A DNA stretch of 64,000 bases from JAKAXS01 sp965279065 (GCA_965279065.1 OZ257134.1:2542001-2606000); one strand, 5' to 3'; shown: positions 8,345 to 17,607, counted from the stretch's first letter. Made by a program: numbers and translations. Notes: a model not told the origin generated them from the letters alone.

Positions 8345-9448
8345 TTACCCAGCCTTGGCCTGACGCACCTGGCTGGGCAGCAACTCGACGATGCGCTTGA
8401 CGGCGGCTTCCGCGACCATGTCTGCGATCTTACCCCAGGGCCCATCGAGCGCGCCTGCGGTAACATTGTTCTTCTGCGACACCGTGCCGAGCTTCTTGCC
8501 GGTCGGATCCTTGACCTGCCACTCGATCTCGATCGGCTGCTTGCCGTTGGCGACCTGGCCCACGATCACCCTGCCCTCGACCTTGTAGGCCTGCCCGCCA
8601 CCGCCCGGCGACAGCGTCACGCCATTCTTGGTCAGTTCGCGCTGGATGGCATTCGTCAGTTCCACGCTGCCACCACCGGGGGCTCCCGTCACCGTCGGCA
8701 CCATCGCCGAGACAGGTCCCTCGCGGCCGATGCTGCCCGTCGCCGTCGGCGCAGCCGACGTCGGTGCGGCAGGCAGCCCGGCCGTAGGCTGCTGCGGGCC
8801 TTGCGGTGGAGTCGCCGCGGCCATCGGAATGTTGCCGTTGTTCGGCGCAGCTGACCCTGACGTGGGCGGTGTGCCGGCAACGGGTGGTGGCGTCGACGGT
8901 GCGACCGTCGGCAGCCAGGTCGCCAGATTCGCGGCCGTCTTCGAGGCGATCTTCTCGCCAACCTGCGGCGTCACGCTCATCCAGGGATCGCGGCCCGCCG
9001 CCGTGTCGACCAATTCCTCGCCGGCGATGCGGTTGAGACGCTTGCCGGTTGGGTCGGTCACATCCCAGACGTACGAGATGCTGGTCTTGTTGCCCTTCTT
9101 CGACGACAGGAAGTATCCGCGCAGCGTATACTCGCTCTTGTCAGTCGTAGCTTTGGCAACGGTGATCTTCTGTTGCTCGATCGCCGTCACCATTTGCCCG
9201 TGCATGGACTTGGCAATGGTCTCCGACGGCCCGAATACCGGTGCCACGGCGATCTTGGCCGGAGCGATGACAGCCGGCGGCGGTGTCTGCGCCGCAATCG
9301 ACGTCCCGTCTGCCGAGCTGGATGAACCGCCAAACAAGGATGACCCGGTTTCGCAGCCACCTAGGCCGACGCCGATCCCTGCAATCAATGCCGCGAGAAG
9401 CGCTTTCTTACGAACGCCCCACGCCGCAGCAGCATCAATGGTCGTCAC
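8345..9448 (-). CDS. lipoprotein with two copies of a ~115-residue module
   Basis: A 367-residue predicted lipoprotein. A positively charged, hydrophobic N-terminus ends in a lipobox (VGLGGC, Cys near residue 32). Two related modules follow, about residues 65-180 and 245-360, separated by a Pro/Ala/Gly-rich linker. They share YxxxGxxxxxxxxNxxxxxxxxWxVxDPTGKxL and a following DxW motif, pointing to internal duplication. The GTG start has a GGGGGG ribosome binding site. I do not recognise a named family; cell-envelope location is inferred from the lipobox. It is followed by a strong terminator and is probably monocistronic. Confidence 0.7.
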   Translation of the reverse strand: MTTIDAAAAWGVRKKALLAALIAGIGVGLGGCETGSSLFGGSSSSADGTSIAAQTPPPAVIAPAKIAVAPVFGPSETIAKSMHGQMVTAIEQQKITVAKATTDKSEYTLRGYFLSSKKGNKTSISYVWDVTDPTGKRLNRIAGEELVDTAAGRDPWMSVTPQVGEKIASKTAANLATWLPTVAPSTPPPVAGTPPTSGSAAPNNGNIPMAAATPPQGPQQPTAGLPAAPTSAAPTATGSIGREGPVSAMVPTVTGAPGGGSVELTNAIQRELTKNGVTLSPGGGGQAYKVEGRVIVGQVANGKQPIEIEWQVKDPTGKKLGTVSQKNNVTAGALDGPWGKIADMVAEAAVKRIVELLPSQVRQAKAG

Positions 9449-9651
9449 AGTGACGCCCCCCTTTAATGACCCGCTGAACTTCCGGCGGCCGGCGTACGAA
9501 CCTTGCGGCCTTAAACTCCAAACATATCCCGGTACCCAATGGGACTCGTCTAGCCATTGGAAAACGGAGCGTCCAGACGGTTTCGGGACAAAACTGATGA
9601 CAGAGCTAATTTGGTCACGTTCCTTTGCCGCGATATCTGTGGATTTTGCAG

Positions 9652-10446
9652 TTAAGTCACAACAATGGCAGAGATTTGGCGCCCGTAGTCTGCCTCGTTC
9701 CGATGTGTTGCACGCCGGAAACTAAACAGAAGCGAGTCGTTGTCGTACGTGCAGAGGGACTGCCGCTCGATGCCTGCGATGCCGGCTCGGCCAAGCCGGG
9801 CCTCCACATACCCCGGCAGATCGAAATACGCCTTGAGGTTGCGTCCCATCGGCGTGAAAAATCGAAGGCTGTCAGCGTCTTGCGCGACAACAGCTGATTC
9901 GAAGTCGCTGCCGACCTCATAGGCGGCCTGATTGATCGTCGGCCCAATCGCGGCGACGACGCGCCCTCGTTGGGCCCCCAAGTCCTCCATAGCCGCAATT
10001 GCCGCCTCCAGGACCCCGGCAGCCGCACCGCGCCACCCGGCATGCGCCGCTCCCACCACCCCCGCGACGGCGTCAGCGAACAACACAGGCGTACAGTCCG
10101 CCGTCAGCACGCCAATCGCCAGCCCCGGCGTACGCGTCACGACGGCGTCTGCCTTCGGCAGCGCATGGCGAGCAATCGGACCATCGACGGCCAGAGCCGT
10201 CGCCGAGTGCACCTGGTAGAGCGTCAGGACGTCGGCAGAGGCAGCACCCAGATGCCCCGCCACGCGCGACCGATTTTCCAGCACGCGCGCCGCCTCGTCC
10301 TTTGACCCGATGCCGCAATTGAGGCCCGCGTAGAGCCCTGTCGAGACCCCTCCCACGCGCGTGAAGAACCCATGCCGGATGCCGGAGATCGCCTTCAGGT
10401 TTGCAGCTTCGATTGGCTTGACCGCGCCAGCTTTGACGTCTGTCAT
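9652..10446 (-). CDS. pgeF: peptidoglycan editing factor PgeF (YfiH / multicopper polyphenol oxidase family)
   Basis: A 264-residue protein of the YfiH family, with GIRHGFFTRVGGVSTGLYAGLN, VLTADCTPVLFAD and GAAHAGWRGAAAGVLE. These carry the conserved Cys and His residues of the metal site. The family removes mis-incorporated L-Ser-containing units from peptidoglycan precursors; older annotations call it laccase or purine phosphorylase. The ATG at 10444-10446 overlaps the midA stop by 4 bases (ATGA), so this is the third gene of an lgt-midA-pgeF operon. In-frame sequence upstream of this ATG lies within midA and is not part of the gene. Confidence 0.9.
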   Translation of the reverse strand: MTDVKAGAVKPIEAANLKAISGIRHGFFTRVGGVSTGLYAGLNCGIGSKDEAARVLENRSRVAGHLGAASADVLTLYQVHSATALAVDGPIARHALPKADAVVTRTPGLAIGVLTADCTPVLFADAVAGVVGAAHAGWRGAAAGVLEAAIAAMEDLGAQRGRVVAAIGPTINQAAYEVGSDFESAVVAQDADSLRFFTPMGRNLKAYFDLPGYVEARLGRAGIAGIERQSLCTYDNDSLLFSFRRATHRNEADYGRQISAIVVT

Positions 10447-11561
10447 CCCATTCCCCTGTCGCAAGTACCCGGAACAGGAAAGCCGGGCAGCGGCGGCAGT
10501 CCAGCGCTGCGCAGACCCACCGCCTTGAAACGCGTCCCCATTCCGTTCGGCGCCATCAGTCGCGCCACCCCAGCTTCGATCGTCGCCGCCTGTGCCGGGT
10601 TCGCCGCCATCAACCGAGACGCGCGCTCGATGATGCCCAATGCCCCCAGGAACTCGGCTTGCGGAACCGGCCCATCGGCAGCAAGGCCGTTGCTCTCCGC
10701 CCGTTCCACAAGCGCCGCAAAGCTGACCTGCGCCGTCAAATCTGTCTCTCCCGGAGCATCGAACGGCGAAGCATAGTGATGGTGGCGCACACCCTGCAGC
10801 GTATCGCCGATCATTGGCGCCTCGGCCCCATAGTCGATCCACAATGACGCCATCGCCCCGACCTCCGCATATCGCCCCAGCAGGTCCGCGACCTGGCTTT
10901 GCGCCTCGGAAAACTCGCGAATATCACCATCCTTTACGCCGTCGCCATGGGCATGACCGCTCGGCTGGCCATCGACGAATGTGAAACCGCCGGCCGCATC
11001 GAGCCCAATCTCGCGCCAGTGCCACGCGCCGTCGCGCGAAATGATCTGCTCGATCGGCAACGCATCGAGAAACTCGTTGCCAAGCACGATCACCGGTTGT
11101 CCCGAGAACGTATCGCACTCGGGCCAGCCCTCGTGCCACGCAATGTTCGCCTGGCCTTTCAACTGCTGGCTCTGTGCTACCCGCAGCGTCCTGTTGATCT
11201 CCACGAGATGAACCTGCAACGCCTGACGAAACGCTGGCAGCGCCCTCGCGCTGCGCAGAGCGTCCGCCATCAGCGTTCCACGGCCTGGGCCGAACTCGAC
11301 AAGATGCAGCCGTTGCGGTTCTCCCATCTGCTGCCACACGACGGCGCACCACAGGCCGATCAACTCGCCGAACACCTGCGAAATCTCCGGCGCGGTAACG
11401 AAGTCGCCGGCCGCACCGATAGCCGCTTGCCGTGTGTAGTAGCCGTGGGTCTCGTGGAACAGGCAGTCGCTCATGAACTGCGAAACCGCCATTGGGCCAA
11501 GGGTGCGGATCTGCTCCTTCAGTAGGTTCGCCAGTGGCGTCTCCTGGGTGGCAGCCGTCAT
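10443..11561 (-). CDS. MidA/NDUFAF7-family class I SAM-dependent methyltransferase
   Basis: A 372-residue protein of the DUF185 / MidA family. It contains QFMSDCLFHETHGYYT, DFVTAPEISQVFGELIG, the SAM-binding VEFGPGRGTLM, and VLGNEFLDALPIEQ. The mitochondrial relative NDUFAF7 methylates an arginine of a complex I subunit during assembly, so a similar respiratory role is possible. The start at 11559-11561 overlaps the lgt stop by 4 bases, and its stop overlaps the pgeF start in the same way, indicating translational coupling. The bacterial target protein is not established. Confidence 0.85.
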   Translation of the reverse strand: MTAATQETPLANLLKEQIRTLGPMAVSQFMSDCLFHETHGYYTRQAAIGAAGDFVTAPEISQVFGELIGLWCAVVWQQMGEPQRLHLVEFGPGRGTLMADALRSARALPAFRQALQVHLVEINRTLRVAQSQQLKGQANIAWHEGWPECDTFSGQPVIVLGNEFLDALPIEQIISRDGAWHWREIGLDAAGGFTFVDGQPSGHAHGDGVKDGDIREFSEAQSQVADLLGRYAEVGAMASLWIDYGAEAPMIGDTLQGVRHHHYASPFDAPGETDLTAQVSFAALVERAESNGLAADGPVPQAEFLGALGIIERASRLMAANPAQAATIEAGVARLMAPNGMGTRFKAVGLRSAGLPPLPGFPVPGTCDRGMG

Positions 11562-12418
11562 GCCGCGGCCGACCTCTGCGTTCGCCAGACGAGGTAGATC
11601 CCGATCAGCACCATCGGTAACGAAAAGGCCTGCCCCGCCGTAAACGGCCCGATATTCAGGAAGTGCCCGGCATTGGGTTCGCGGAAGAACTCGCCGATGA
11701 TACGCGCCACGCCGTAGCCCGCCAGAAACACGCCGCTGACGATACCCGGCGTCTTCAAGGCGTCGCGGTGATGCGTCAGGACACGCAGCACGAGAAACAG
11801 AATGAGCCCTTCGAGCGCGGCTTCGTAGAGCTGGCTGGGATGCCGCGTTGCCGGCTCCACCGCGGAATGCAGCTTGTAGGCATCGGGAAACACCATGGCC
11901 CACGGCACATCGCTCTGCCGGCCGAACAGTTCACCGTTGATGAAGTTCGCCACGCGCCCGAAGAATAATCCGATCGGCACCGCCGCCGAGCAAAGGTCCC
12001 CCGTGCTCAACAGGCTCACCCCGTAGTTGCGTGCGAACAACCAGATCGCCGCGACCGTCCCGATCAGCGCGCCGTGGAACGCCATCCCGCCACGATGCAC
12101 CATGAGAATCTGGATTGGATCGGCGAGATACGTCTCCGGCTGCCAGAGCAGGACGTAGCCCAGCCGCCCGCCGAGAATGACGCCGGCCGTCATGTACAGC
12201 AGCAGATCGTCCACCTTCGCCACGGCGAACGGCGGCATGTCGTGGCGCCAGAGCCTCGGCGTCGCCAGCAGGCGCCGGATATAGAGCCAGCCCAGGATCA
12301 GCCCTGCGACGTAGGCCAGGCCATACCATTTGATGTCGATCGGCCCGTAGCCGAGCAGCGGCCCGATCGACACTGCGACCGGATCGAAATTCGGAAAGGG
12401 AATGGCGAGAACGGACAT
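11558..12418 (-). CDS. lgt: prolipoprotein diacylglyceryl transferase
   Basis: Transfers diacylglycerol from phosphatidylglycerol to the lipobox Cys of prolipoproteins in the inner membrane. The 286-residue product has several membrane segments and family blocks: KWYGLAYVAG, HRGGMAFHGALIG, the Lgt signature GRVANFINGELFGR, and RHPSQLYEAALEG. The start ATG at 12416-12418 (MSVLAIPFPNFDP) fits the family; more upstream in-frame starts would add a non-homologous extension. It is the first gene of the overlapping lgt-midA-pgeF operon and diverges from ubiK. Confidence 0.93.
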   Translation of the reverse strand: MSVLAIPFPNFDPVAVSIGPLLGYGPIDIKWYGLAYVAGLILGWLYIRRLLATPRLWRHDMPPFAVAKVDDLLLYMTAGVILGGRLGYVLLWQPETYLADPIQILMVHRGGMAFHGALIGTVAAIWLFARNYGVSLLSTGDLCSAAVPIGLFFGRVANFINGELFGRQSDVPWAMVFPDAYKLHSAVEPATRHPSQLYEAALEGLILFLVLRVLTHHRDALKTPGIVSGVFLAGYGVARIIGEFFREPNAGHFLNIGPFTAGQAFSLPMVLIGIYLVWRTQRSAAA

Positions 12419-12576
12419 GGGTCGCCTTAGGTTGTTGAACCGCGGCGACGTTGTCGGCAGCCCGGAGCCCCTGTCAACTCGCCAGATGCACGCCAATACC
12501 TTGAAGCCACGCCCCCTCCGTCCCATAGTCCGGAAAACAGCCCAGGATACCGCCTGGAAATCGCAAAGGATCCTCG

Positions 12577-12846
12577 ATGACCCAGACGTCAAACCCTCTG
12601 TTGGACCAGTTTGCCCGCCTGATGACCGATGCCGCCGGTGCCGCCCAAGGGGTAAAGAAGGAAATCGACACTCTCGTGAAGTCTCAGGGCGAGCGTATCC
12701 TGAAGGACATGGATATCGTCCGCCGCGAGGAATTCGAGGTCGTGAAGGCCATGGCCGAGAAGGCTCGCGCCGAAAACGAACGCCTGGAAGCCCGCATTGC
12801 CGCCCTTGAAGCGCAATTCCCGCTCGCTAAGACCGCCGCCAATTGA
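12577..12846 (+). CDS. UbiK-family accessory factor (BMFP / YqiC)
   Basis: An 89-residue alpha-helical protein. The N-terminal part (NPLLDQFARLMTDAAGAAQGVKKEID) and the C-terminal coiled coil (NERLEARIAALEAQ) match the UbiK/YqiC family. These bind membranes and assist aerobic ubiquinone biosynthesis. It is divergent from lgt with about 160 bases between them and is followed by a short terminator hairpin, so it appears monocistronic. Confidence 0.85.
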   Translation: MTQTSNPLLDQFARLMTDAAGAAQGVKKEIDTLVKSQGERILKDMDIVRREEFEVVKAMAEKARAENERLEARIAALEAQFPLAKTAAN

Positions 12847-13217
12847 CGGATTCGCGCACGCCAACTGCCCTTTCCGCAAATGCGAGTGCGCAAATGTGAC
12901 GCCGGGGCACGATCGGCGTCTTTTCAACATTCTCGCGCGGAATCGGGCGAAAATTGCCCAGTCCCCAACGACTTGAAGACATTGTCCGTGGACAAGAGGC
13001 CCCGCGGGTTGCGACTCGTGCCGCGCTCTGTTTTCGTCGCCTCGTTCACATTGCTGCTTCGGTCGGTGGCGCAGCGGAACCCGCAGACGAAACGCGGTCC
13101 GCTTGAAGGGGGGCCTTTCATCGACCGGCCAAGCGGCGCGTCGCGTTTCCAATCAATGAGATCGCCGGCCGCGCGCTCTTGCAGCGTGCGCCAGGTTGAA
13201 CGTGCTGAGGGAAGATA
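12847..13217. other. intergenic region ubiK - YbjN gene
   Basis: About 370 bases. Apart from the terminator at 12898-12924 nothing convincing is seen. The possible reading frames here have no family resemblance and no ribosome binding site. Confidence 0.5.
12898..12924 (+). terminator. intrinsic terminator after ubiK
   Basis: GACGCCG and CGGCGTC form a 7-bp stem with a 9-base loop, directly followed by TTTT. It lies about 50 bases after the ubiK stop codon. Confidence 0.65.
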
Positions 13218-13715
13218 ATGGCTACTGCTGAAGCAGGCTACACGCGCGTCACGAACCCCATCGACATGATCGAACAGATGGCCGTCGACCACGACTGGCC
13301 CGCCGATAGATCGAGCGACGATGAGCTGACGCTGGTCGTGTCCGGCAGTTGGACCGACTATCACGTGTCGCTGAATTGGCGCGACGACCTCGAGGCCCTG
13401 CACCTCGCCTGCGCCTTCGACTTCCGCGTCCCCGATACGCGCCTGACCGAGATGTATCGCCTCATCGCCCAGATCAACGAGCAGCTGTGGCTCGGCCATT
13501 TCGACCTGTGGACCCAGGAAGGCCTCATCATGTACCGCCACGGCCTGCTGCTGAACGGAGCCGTCGTCACGCCCCAGCAATGCGATGCCATGCTGAAAGC
13601 CGCCCTCGAAGCCTGCGAACGCTATTATCAGGCCTTCCAGTTCGTCGTTTGGGCGGGTAAGGAAAGTCGCGAGGCCCTCGTGTCCGCCATGTTCCAGACC
13701 GAGGGCCAAGCCTAA
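13218..13715 (+). CDS. YbjN domain-containing protein
   Basis: A 165-residue soluble protein with the YbjN sensory-transduction fold. The order of DELTLVVSG, WRDDLEALHLACAFDFRVP, INEQLWLGHFDLW and GLIMYRHGLLL matches the alphaproteobacterial members. The family structure resembles type III secretion chaperones, and its exact function is unknown. A GAGGGAAG ribosome binding site precedes the ATG. It is followed after 52 bases by proC on the same strand, an arrangement common in Hyphomicrobiales, so the two are probably co-expressed. Confidence 0.8.
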   Translation: MATAEAGYTRVTNPIDMIEQMAVDHDWPADRSSDDELTLVVSGSWTDYHVSLNWRDDLEALHLACAFDFRVPDTRLTEMYRLIAQINEQLWLGHFDLWTQEGLIMYRHGLLLNGAVVTPQQCDAMLKAALEACERYYQAFQFVVWAGKESREALVSAMFQTEGQA

Positions 13716-13767
13716 CACCGCGACGCTGCGCTCACCTCGCGGCTCGCCATCTATCTGGACGAGCCCC

Positions 13768-14592
13768 ATGAGCATCCTACTGCCAGGTCCCCTGGTGTTG
13801 GCCGGAGCCGGCAAGATGGGCAGTGCCCTCTTGTCGGGCCTGCTGCAAAAGGGCGTCGATCCCGCGCAGATCTTTGTCCAGGATCCGGCACCCACCGCCG
13901 CGATGGCCGATCAGTTGGCGCGCCAGGGCATTGCCGTGACCGCCTTGCTTGAGACACTGCCGTCGGCACCTTCCGTCGTCCTCGTTGCCGTCAAGCCCCA
14001 GGTGATGGATGCGGTGTTCCCGTCCCTGGCACAGCTCGCCGGCCCGGATACGCTCATCCTGTCCATTGCCGCCGGCCGCACGATCGAAAGCTTTTCGCGA
14101 TATTTGCCGCGCGACGCCGCCGTCATTCGCAGTATGCCGAACACCCCCGCCGCCATCGGTCGCGGCATCACCGTTTGCGTCGCCAATCAGAACGTCACCG
14201 CGCGGCAACGCGAGCTGGCCGAGATCCTGCTCTCGGCCGTCGGCGAAGTCGCCTGGATCGATGATGAATCCCTCCTCGACGCCGTAACCGCCGTATCCGG
14301 CTCTGGCCCCGCGTACCTGTTTCTGCTGACGCAGTACCTGGCCGAGGCCGGCGAGGCCGCGGGTCTCGCTCCGGAACTTGCCCAGCATCTGGCACGCGCC
14401 ACAATGACTGGTTCTGCGGCGCTCATGTCCGAATCCGACCTGTCACCGGCGCGACTGCGGGAGAATGTGACGTCACCCGGCGGCACCACCGCTGCCGCCT
14501 TGGGCGTCTTGATGGCATCAAACGGTCTGGGCCCGCTCTTGGCCAAGGCCGTCGCCGCCGCCACGGCCCGCGGTCGAGCCCTTGCCGGATAG
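13768..14592 (+). CDS. proC: pyrroline-5-carboxylate reductase
   Basis: Catalyses the last step of proline synthesis, reducing 1-pyrroline-5-carboxylate with NAD(P)H. The 274-residue product has the N-terminal dinucleotide fold LVLAGAGKMGSALLSGLL. It also has VLVAVKPQVMD, the RSMPNTPAAIGRG segment, and the C-terminal signature region (ENVTSPGGTTAAALGVL). Length and motif order are normal for ProC. It follows the YbjN gene and precedes a TetR regulator, all on the plus strand. Confidence 0.95.
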   Translation: MSILLPGPLVLAGAGKMGSALLSGLLQKGVDPAQIFVQDPAPTAAMADQLARQGIAVTALLETLPSAPSVVLVAVKPQVMDAVFPSLAQLAGPDTLILSIAAGRTIESFSRYLPRDAAVIRSMPNTPAAIGRGITVCVANQNVTARQRELAEILLSAVGEVAWIDDESLLDAVTAVSGSGPAYLFLLTQYLAEAGEAAGLAPELAQHLARATMTGSAALMSESDLSPARLRENVTSPGGTTAAALGVLMASNGLGPLLAKAVAAATARGRALAG

Positions 14593-14659
14593 GTCGCCGG
14601 CCCCTTTGATGTCACGTTGATAATGCTTATCTCCAACCAATCCATGCGGAGGAGACGTC

Positions 14660-15325
14660 ATGATCAATGAAACGCACGCCACCGGCCGCGTCATCAAGGC
14701 GGCGCTTGACCTTGCCGCAGAACGCCCCTGGCAGGATGTCGCCCTGCGCGACATAGCCGACCGCGCCAACGTCCCGCTCGCCGACGTACGCAATGATTTT
14801 GCCGGCAAGCCGGCAATCCTCTCCAAGTTCATCCGTCTCGTCGACGATGCCGTCCTCGCCAAGGCGCCCGCCCGCGACCCGGGCCAGCCCGCACGCGACC
14901 GCGTGTTCGATGTGCTCATGACGCGGCTCGAAGTGCTCGAACCCTACAAGGCTGCCCTGCGCTCCATTGCCGGCGCTCCCGGCACCGGGCTGGCGATCGC
15001 CAGAAGTGCAATGGCCTCGCAGGCCTGGATGCTCCACGCAGCCGGGATCGGCACGGACGGTCCCCTCGGCGCAGCGCGCGTCGCCGGCCTCGCGTCGATC
15101 TATTCCAGCCTCCTGCAAACGTGGCTGGAAGAGACCGATCCCGCCTACCCGCGCACCATGGCCGCGCTCGACCGCCGCCTGAAACGGGGTGAGGCGGTGT
15201 TGAAATCACTGGATGACGTGCAGGCGTTCGCCAGTCGTCTGGCCAATGTCTTTCGCCCCCGGCGATCCCCAAAAGAGACGGCATCACCCGCGTCTGAGCC
15301 GCCGAATGCAACCGTCGAGGTCTGA
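14660..15325 (+). CDS. TetR-family transcriptional regulator
   Basis: A 221-residue protein. The first 50 residues form a TetR helix-turn-helix: VIKAALDLAAERPWQDVALRDIADRANVPLADVRNDFAGK in sequence order, with FAGKPAILSKFI as the usual end of the DNA-binding domain. The C-terminal ligand-binding half is divergent, and the last 25 residues are polar and probably disordered. A strong GGAGGAGA ribosome binding site precedes the ATG. It lies 67 bases after proC and about 130 bases before pssA. Target and ligand are unknown. Confidence 0.8.
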   Translation: MINETHATGRVIKAALDLAAERPWQDVALRDIADRANVPLADVRNDFAGKPAILSKFIRLVDDAVLAKAPARDPGQPARDRVFDVLMTRLEVLEPYKAALRSIAGAPGTGLAIARSAMASQAWMLHAAGIGTDGPLGAARVAGLASIYSSLLQTWLEETDPAYPRTMAALDRRLKRGEAVLKSLDDVQAFASRLANVFRPRRSPKETASPASEPPNATVEV

Positions 15326-15457
15326 TGCCGGATTGCATCAGCACCCATCTTGTGGAGCGCGGCGGTAACGGCGTTGTTCGCTCACGCTGCGAGGCTTATA
15401 CCTCGCCTGTGATGCGCGCCCGCATGTGCTGAAGGCTGCCCATCGAGGACAACGGCC

Positions 15458-16405
15458 ATGGATCCAGTCGTACCCCAGCTCGAAGCCGAGACGCGCCGGC
15501 GGCGGCGCGCATTGATGTTCCGCCACCGCCAAATTCCTGTTCGCATGATGGTGCCGAATTTCGTCACGCTGCTGGGCCTGTGCGCCGGCCTGACGTCGAT
15601 CCGCATGTCCATCGACGGCCGCTGGGAACTGGCAATCGCCGCCATCGTCTTCGCCGCCTTGCTCGACGGCGTCGATGGTCGTATCGCGCGCCTCCTCAAG
15701 GCCTCATCGCGCTTCGGCGCCGAACTCGACAGCCTCGCCGACTTCGTCAACTTCGGCGTTGCGCCCGCCATTCTGATCTTTACCTGGGGCTTCGCCGACC
15801 TGAAGAGCCTGGGCTGGATTTGCGTCCTACTGTTCGCACTCGCCTCGGCATTGCGCCTGGCCCGCTTCAATGTCGCCATCGACGACGACAAGCCGAAGTG
15901 GCAGGCGAACTACTTCTCCGGCATGCCGACGCCCGCCGCCGCCATCGCCGTGCTGCTCCCAGCCTATCTGGACCAACTCGGTTTCAGCGGTATCCGCACC
16001 AATCCCTTCTTCTTGCATCTCGTGCTCGCCTACACGGTTTTCATCGCGGTCATGATGGTGTCGTCGATCCCAACCTACTCCGGCAAGCTCCTGCACGAAC
16101 GCATCAGTCGCGAACTGGTGCTCCCGATCTTCGTTGCTGCGGTTGCCCTGGTCGCCCTGCTTGTCACGTATCCCTACGGCACGTTGACCGTGGTCACGCT
16201 TGCCTACCTTGCCTCGGTCCCCCTCACCTACCGCGCCTTCATGCGCAAGGAAGCCGAGATGGCGGGACAGGCACCAGTGACAGCAGAAGACACAACGGCA
16301 CAGCCAGCTGCGTCCACTGAACCGGTGCCGTCTGCCCCAGCCGACGCCTCGACCGTGTCGTCCATGCGCGTGGTCGACATCCGGCCGCTAGACCCCAAGC
16401 GTTAA
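15458..16405 (+). CDS. pssA: CDP-diacylglycerol-serine O-phosphatidyltransferase
   Basis: Condenses CDP-diacylglycerol with serine to phosphatidylserine, the precursor of phosphatidylethanolamine, in the inner membrane. The CDP-alcohol phosphotransferase motif is clear: DGRIAR followed after 8 residues by GAELDSLAD, with all key aspartates. Multiple membrane segments follow, and the last 60 residues form a soluble Thr/Ala/Pro-rich tail. The product is 315 residues. No psd decarboxylase gene is adjacent, unlike in many relatives. A pmtA-like gene 39 kb away could use the downstream lipid. It is followed by a very strong terminator. Confidence 0.92.
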   Translation: MDPVVPQLEAETRRRRRALMFRHRQIPVRMMVPNFVTLLGLCAGLTSIRMSIDGRWELAIAAIVFAALLDGVDGRIARLLKASSRFGAELDSLADFVNFGVAPAILIFTWGFADLKSLGWICVLLFALASALRLARFNVAIDDDKPKWQANYFSGMPTPAAAIAVLLPAYLDQLGFSGIRTNPFFLHLVLAYTVFIAVMMVSSIPTYSGKLLHERISRELVLPIFVAAVALVALLVTYPYGTLTVVTLAYLASVPLTYRAFMRKEAEMAGQAPVTAEDTTAQPAASTEPVPSAPADASTVSSMRVVDIRPLDPKR

Positions 16406-16432
16406 GTCGGGCCGCCCCACCGAATAGCGAAA

Positions 16433-16470
16433 GGCCCCGAATGCAACACGCATTCGGGGCCTGAATTTTT
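16433..16470 (+). terminator. strong bidirectional terminator after pssA
   Basis: GGCCCCGAATGC and GCATTCGGGGCC form a perfect 12-bp stem with a 5-base loop, then TGAATTTTT. It separates convergent genes and can serve both. Confidence 0.9.
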
Positions 16471-16489
16471 CACACGTACGTCGAATGTC

Positions 16490-16894
16490 TCAGTGGCGCG
16501 ACGGCAGCCCGTTCAGGTGAAAGTCGAGCTCGTCCTGGATGTTCGTCGTTGCCTGACGCCAGTCGCCGCGGCCGAGAACGCGCGGCTGCTGATCGACAGA
16601 CGGTGGCTCATAGGCCGGCAATTCCCGCGACACTGGGCTGTCTTCCAGCGCCGGCATCGGGTGATGCGCGTAGTTCGGCAAGGTGCCGATCGTTGCCGCC
16701 AGGTTCTGCAGTTCTTCCATGATCGCGCTCCGCCGCGCGTTGTACTGCGCGGTCACCATGCGCACTTCATGCAGCAGTTCGTCGTCGATGCGGTTCAGCG
16801 CTTCGCCCAACGACCGCACGAGTGTCCGCTCGTTGGTGTTCGTCTGCGTCAGCCGCGCCCGCATCTCCTCGATTTGCTCGAGTACTGATTTCAT
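16490..16894 (-). CDS. conserved hypothetical coiled-coil protein
   Basis: A 134-residue protein. The N-terminal 70 residues are a predicted coiled coil (KSVLEQIEEMRARLTQ, then LGEALNRIDDELLHEVRMV). A Pro-rich middle and a short C-terminal amphipathic segment (IQDELDFHLNGL) follow. No signal peptide or membrane segment is seen. A GGGGTGAGA sequence provides a good ribosome binding site for this ATG. I do not recognise a functional family. It is transcribed alone, convergent with pssA. Confidence 0.6.
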   Translation of the reverse strand: MKSVLEQIEEMRARLTQTNTNERTLVRSLGEALNRIDDELLHEVRMVTAQYNARRSAIMEELQNLAATIGTLPNYAHHPMPALEDSPVSRELPAYEPPSVDQQPRVLGRGDWRQATTNIQDELDFHLNGLPSRH

Positions 16895-17045
16895 CGTCTC
16901 ACCCCTGTCTGCACGTCAGCGCGAATCAAAAACCGTTAACGACATGTTACGAGCAAACCGCCTCAAGCCAAAGCAACCTGTGAGATCTCCACAGGCGCAC
17001 GCAGCATTCCTCTCGAAGAATCAAGGATTACGTTGGAGGCAAAAT

Positions 17046-17507
17046 TTACCCGGCGTCGGCTGAACGTTGTGCCGCGGCGTCCGCCTTGTCACCGGACACA
17101 CAGTCGTTGCAGCGTCCACGGAGTTCCAGCGTCATCTCGCGAACCGCGAACTTCGCCTTTTTCGCCCACGCCGTCAGACCGTCCACAGCCTTGGGTTCGT
17201 CGAACTCGTTCACTGTGCCGCAGGTCTCGCAGATGGCGAACACGGCGCGCCCTTCGTGGCGGGAATGCGAGCATGCAACGAATGCGTTGAGCGTTTCCAG
17301 CCGGTGGGCGGCACCCATCGCGATCAGCCTGTCGAGTGCGCGATACACCGTCTGCGGTGCCAGCACGGCCTTTTCCCGCAGCTGATCGATAAGTTCGTAG
17401 GCACTGACCGGGCGACCAGCGCCCCGCAAGGCCTCCACGATCATCCGATCCTGCTCTGGTGCGGGTGTGCGTTTGCTGGCTCTGCGCAACGTATGTTCCT
17501 TTCGCAC
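17046..17507 (-). CDS. zur: Fur-family regulator, probable zinc uptake regulator Zur
   Basis: A 153-residue Fur-family repressor. The winged helix (RPVSAYELIDQLREKAVLAPQ then TVYRALDRLIAMGAAHRL) is followed by the dimerisation domain with FVACSHSRHEGRAVF. Two structural-zinc CxxC pairs, CETC and CNDC, are present. The pattern fits Zur better than Fur or Irr. It would repress zinc-uptake genes when zinc is sufficient; the ZnuD-like receptor gene at 3535 is a candidate target. The start is uncertain: GTG at 17507, or TTG at 17489 preceded by AAAGGAAC with good spacing. Confidence 0.8.
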   Translation of the reverse strand: MRKEHTLRRASKRTPAPEQDRMIVEALRGAGRPVSAYELIDQLREKAVLAPQTVYRALDRLIAMGAAHRLETLNAFVACSHSRHEGRAVFAICETCGTVNEFDEPKAVDGLTAWAKKAKFAVREMTLELRGRCNDCVSGDKADAAAQRSADAG

Positions 17508-17607
17508 CGGGCGCGTTATCCTGCCGGCAGGCTCGATAGCGCACGACTTGGCGCCACGAATTGGTCACCCCTAAGTGGGCACCGGCTGCCCAACAGAAAA
17601 GGCTCCG

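Noticed and set aside
12880..13218. 112-codon frame between ubiK and the YbjN gene
   Set aside because: Begins just before a terminator hairpin, no ribosome binding site or motifs.
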